A DNA stretch of 64,000 bases, taken from NCBI RefSeq assembly GCF_021405525.1, contig NZ_JAGQAG010000001.1:62001-126000 (forward strand), read 5' to 3'. The notes under the pieces are model-generated. The model searched no databases and was not told the DNA's origin. It saw nothing but the letters and a program-made list of their open reading frames with translations. A program made the translations under genes and the position numbers. This stretch comes from Ruegeria pomeroyi. GTDB taxonomy: Bacteria > Pseudomonadota > Alphaproteobacteria > Rhodobacterales > Rhodobacteraceae. Positions 62,900 through 64,000 of the stretch are shown here, in pieces (position 1 is the first letter of the stretch; each line of letters opens with the position of its first letter).

Positions 62900-64000
<1,101 letters not shown>

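Overview
The window is about 64 kb of GC-rich chromosome from an alphaproteobacterium, most likely a marine Roseobacter-group member of the Rhodobacteraceae close to Ruegeria. This rests on the protein families present, roseobacter-style operons (iron-regulated imelysin operon, kdsD-lptC-lptA-lptB, pncA/pncB), an alphaproteobacterial type SOS box (GTTC-N7-GTTC) and the absence of a photosynthesis cluster. Nearly all of it is ordinary coding chromosome. No rRNA, tRNA, CRISPR array, prophage or intact insertion sequence was seen. Species identity is inference, not a database match.

Layout. 1-8.5 kb: 3' end of a membrane-protein gene, then a minus-strand envelope operon of bacterial alpha-2-macroglobulin, a glycolipid-binding-fold protein and PBP1C. 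8.5-19 kb: hybrid histidine kinase, IPP isomerase, cytochrome c2, P1-family peptidase with an SDR, ArfB, queuosine-precursor transporter, phytase-like esterase, MepA endopeptidase, an Atg22-like MFS protein and YggT. 19-21 kb: a lower-GC TetR/serine-hydrolase pair with a double palindromic operator. 21-28.8 kb: RecQ, YaaA, an FAD monooxygenase, GlpK and PanB-PanC. 28.9-36.4 kb: a peptide-type ABC transporter with a fused ATPase, an aldehyde dehydrogenase and an EamA permease. 36.4-42.1 kb: NAD-salvage genes pncA and pncB flanking a membrane hybrid kinase, and a divergent Hsp70/YegD-like protein. 42.2-50 kb: TrhO, a small K+ channel-like protein, and a five-gene iron operon (imelysin, beta-barrel, di-heme oxidoreductase, second imelysin, DUF1513) behind an iron-box-like palindrome. 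50-57 kb: a small probably SOS-controlled gene, BetB, an RNase D-like exonuclease, then KdsD-LptC-LptA-LptB-HPF-PtsN. 57-64 kb: CAP lipoprotein, L,D-transpeptidase, a 61-residue exported protein, HemH, a methyltransferase, ComF, glutaredoxin with a nitrilase, MarR, UbiG and the 5' end of proline iminopeptidase.

The parts most worth a second look are: (i) three intergenic arrays of consecutive perfect hairpins that look like one repeat family, one of them lying between a binding-protein gene and its permease genes; (ii) three GAAC boxes at exact 11-bp phase in front of a small gene whose protein is an internal duplication; (iii) a histidine kinase between the two Preiss-Handler salvage genes; (iv) a three-way-junction leader before the queuosine-precursor transporter and a structured 3' tail after it that carries a 12-codon ORF with a near-perfect Shine-Dalgarno; (v) the A2M / glycolipid-binding / PBP1C overlapping operon.
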